Under the pieces are notes generated by a model. That model did not search any database and had not been told where the DNA came from. It saw nothing but the letters and a program-made list of their open reading frames with translations. A DNA stretch of 64,000 bases, from assembly GCF_001649575.2 (NCBI RefSeq), contig NC_051435.1:8762636-8826635 (forward strand). The letters are read 5' to 3'. The stretch comes from Kryptolebias marmoratus (Eukaryota; Chordata; Actinopteri; Cyprinodontiformes; Rivulidae). Position numbers and translations under genes: made by a program. Shown piece after piece: positions 63,855-64,000 of the stretch; position 1 is the first letter of the stretch; the number at the start of each line of letters is the position of its first letter.

Positions 63855-64000
63855 CAGGTGCTGGTCATAAAATTAGAATATCATGAAAAAGTAGATTGAT
63901 TTCAGTAATTCCATTTAAAAAGTGAAACTTGTATATTATATTCATACATTACATACAAACTCATATATTTCAAATGTTTATTTCGTTTAATTTTGATGAT
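63855..64000 (+). mobile_element. Tc1/mariner transposon, 5' end (cut by window edge)
   Basis: Directly after a TA dinucleotide at 63853-63854, the usual Tc1/mariner target, begins 'caggtgctggtcataaaatt' followed by 'agaatatcatgaaaaagtag'. I recognise this as the terminal inverted repeat and sub-terminal region of a Tc1-like family widespread in teleosts. The match to the family as I remember it is close over all 146 visible bases, much better than for the relic at 19595, so this is a later insertion. The transposase gene and right end would lie beyond 64000. Confidence 0.85.

Larger units (their letters stand above)
35768..64000 (-). other. erbb4: erbb4 intron 1 (3' part only)
   Basis: This is sequence upstream of exon 2 on the minus strand. 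It ends at the acceptor TTTTCCAG and runs off the right edge without reaching exon 1. Contents: a hairpin plus MADF relic (36.3-36.6 kb), a GATA run (37.25 kb), an AT/GT run (38.2 kb), a LINE relic (38.98-39.68 kb), CA and TG runs (43.6 and 44.9 kb), a shared repeat (43.9 kb), an assembly gap and AT palindrome (48.4-49.4 kb), a SINE-like tail (54.87 kb), a short DNA-transposon-like element (58.55 kb), a CA/TA run (60.62 kb), a tRNA-headed SINE (61.9-62.16 kb) and a Tc1 end (63.86 kb). Candidate conserved non-coding stretches are near 37.42-37.56, 37.86-38.11, 42.05-42.30, 51.41-51.68, 52.2-52.64, 57.64-57.9 and 59.8-60.0 kb. I see nothing specific elsewhere. Confidence 0.9.

Overview
This window is a piece of vertebrate nuclear DNA, almost certainly from a ray-finned (teleost) fish. 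It is AT-rich, nearly all non-coding, and full of microsatellites. It also carries repeats of kinds common in teleosts: Tc1/mariner relics, tRNA-headed SINE-like elements that run into GATG-type tails, and a LINE 3' end. No bacterial, plasmid, phage or CRISPR features are present. A 794-bp run of N (48449-49242) shows that this is a scaffold from an assembly.

One gene spans the whole window on the minus strand: an ErbB4-type receptor tyrosine kinase (erbb4; paralogue a or b cannot be decided here). Two coding exons are visible. Coding exon 2 (35616-35767, 152 bp) and coding exon 3 (12484-12670, 187 bp) together encode the first half of extracellular L domain 1, which takes part in neuregulin binding. 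Both have consensus splice sites and compatible phases (1, then 0, then 1). Read in the gene's direction, the window holds part of intron 1 (64000 down to 35768), exon 2, a complete 22.9-kb intron 2, exon 3, and part of intron 3 (12483 down to 1). Exon 1 (signal peptide) and exon 4 onward lie outside.

Intron 3 part (1-12483): mostly unique AT-rich sequence, a compound TA/TG microsatellite, two worn SINE-like fragments and a 20-bp perfect palindrome. Intron 2 (12671-35615): a 147-bp GGAT microsatellite attached to a SINE-like tail, a decayed Tc1-like transposon (19.6-20.2 kb), a nearly full-length SINE-like element (21.1 kb), a repeat with two related modules (24.2-24.9 kb), one copy of a repeat shared with intron 1, and a retroelement-like 3' end (31.2-31.6 kb). 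Intron 1 part (35768-64000): a MADF-domain relic with a hairpin beside it (36.3-36.6 kb), a LINE reverse-transcriptase relic (39 kb), the second copy of the shared repeat (43.9 kb), the assembly gap with a 90-bp perfect AT palindrome next to it (49.3 kb), a short DNA-transposon-like element (58.5 kb), a tRNA-headed SINE (62 kb), and the well-preserved 5' end of a Tc1/mariner transposon cut by the window edge (63.86 kb).

I found no convincing new biological system. The points most worth a second look are the AT palindrome beside the gap, the hairpin plus MADF relic, and the two-module repeat. Several stretches that look like conserved non-coding elements need a cross-species alignment. Family assignments of repeats rest on recognition from memory, not on a database search.
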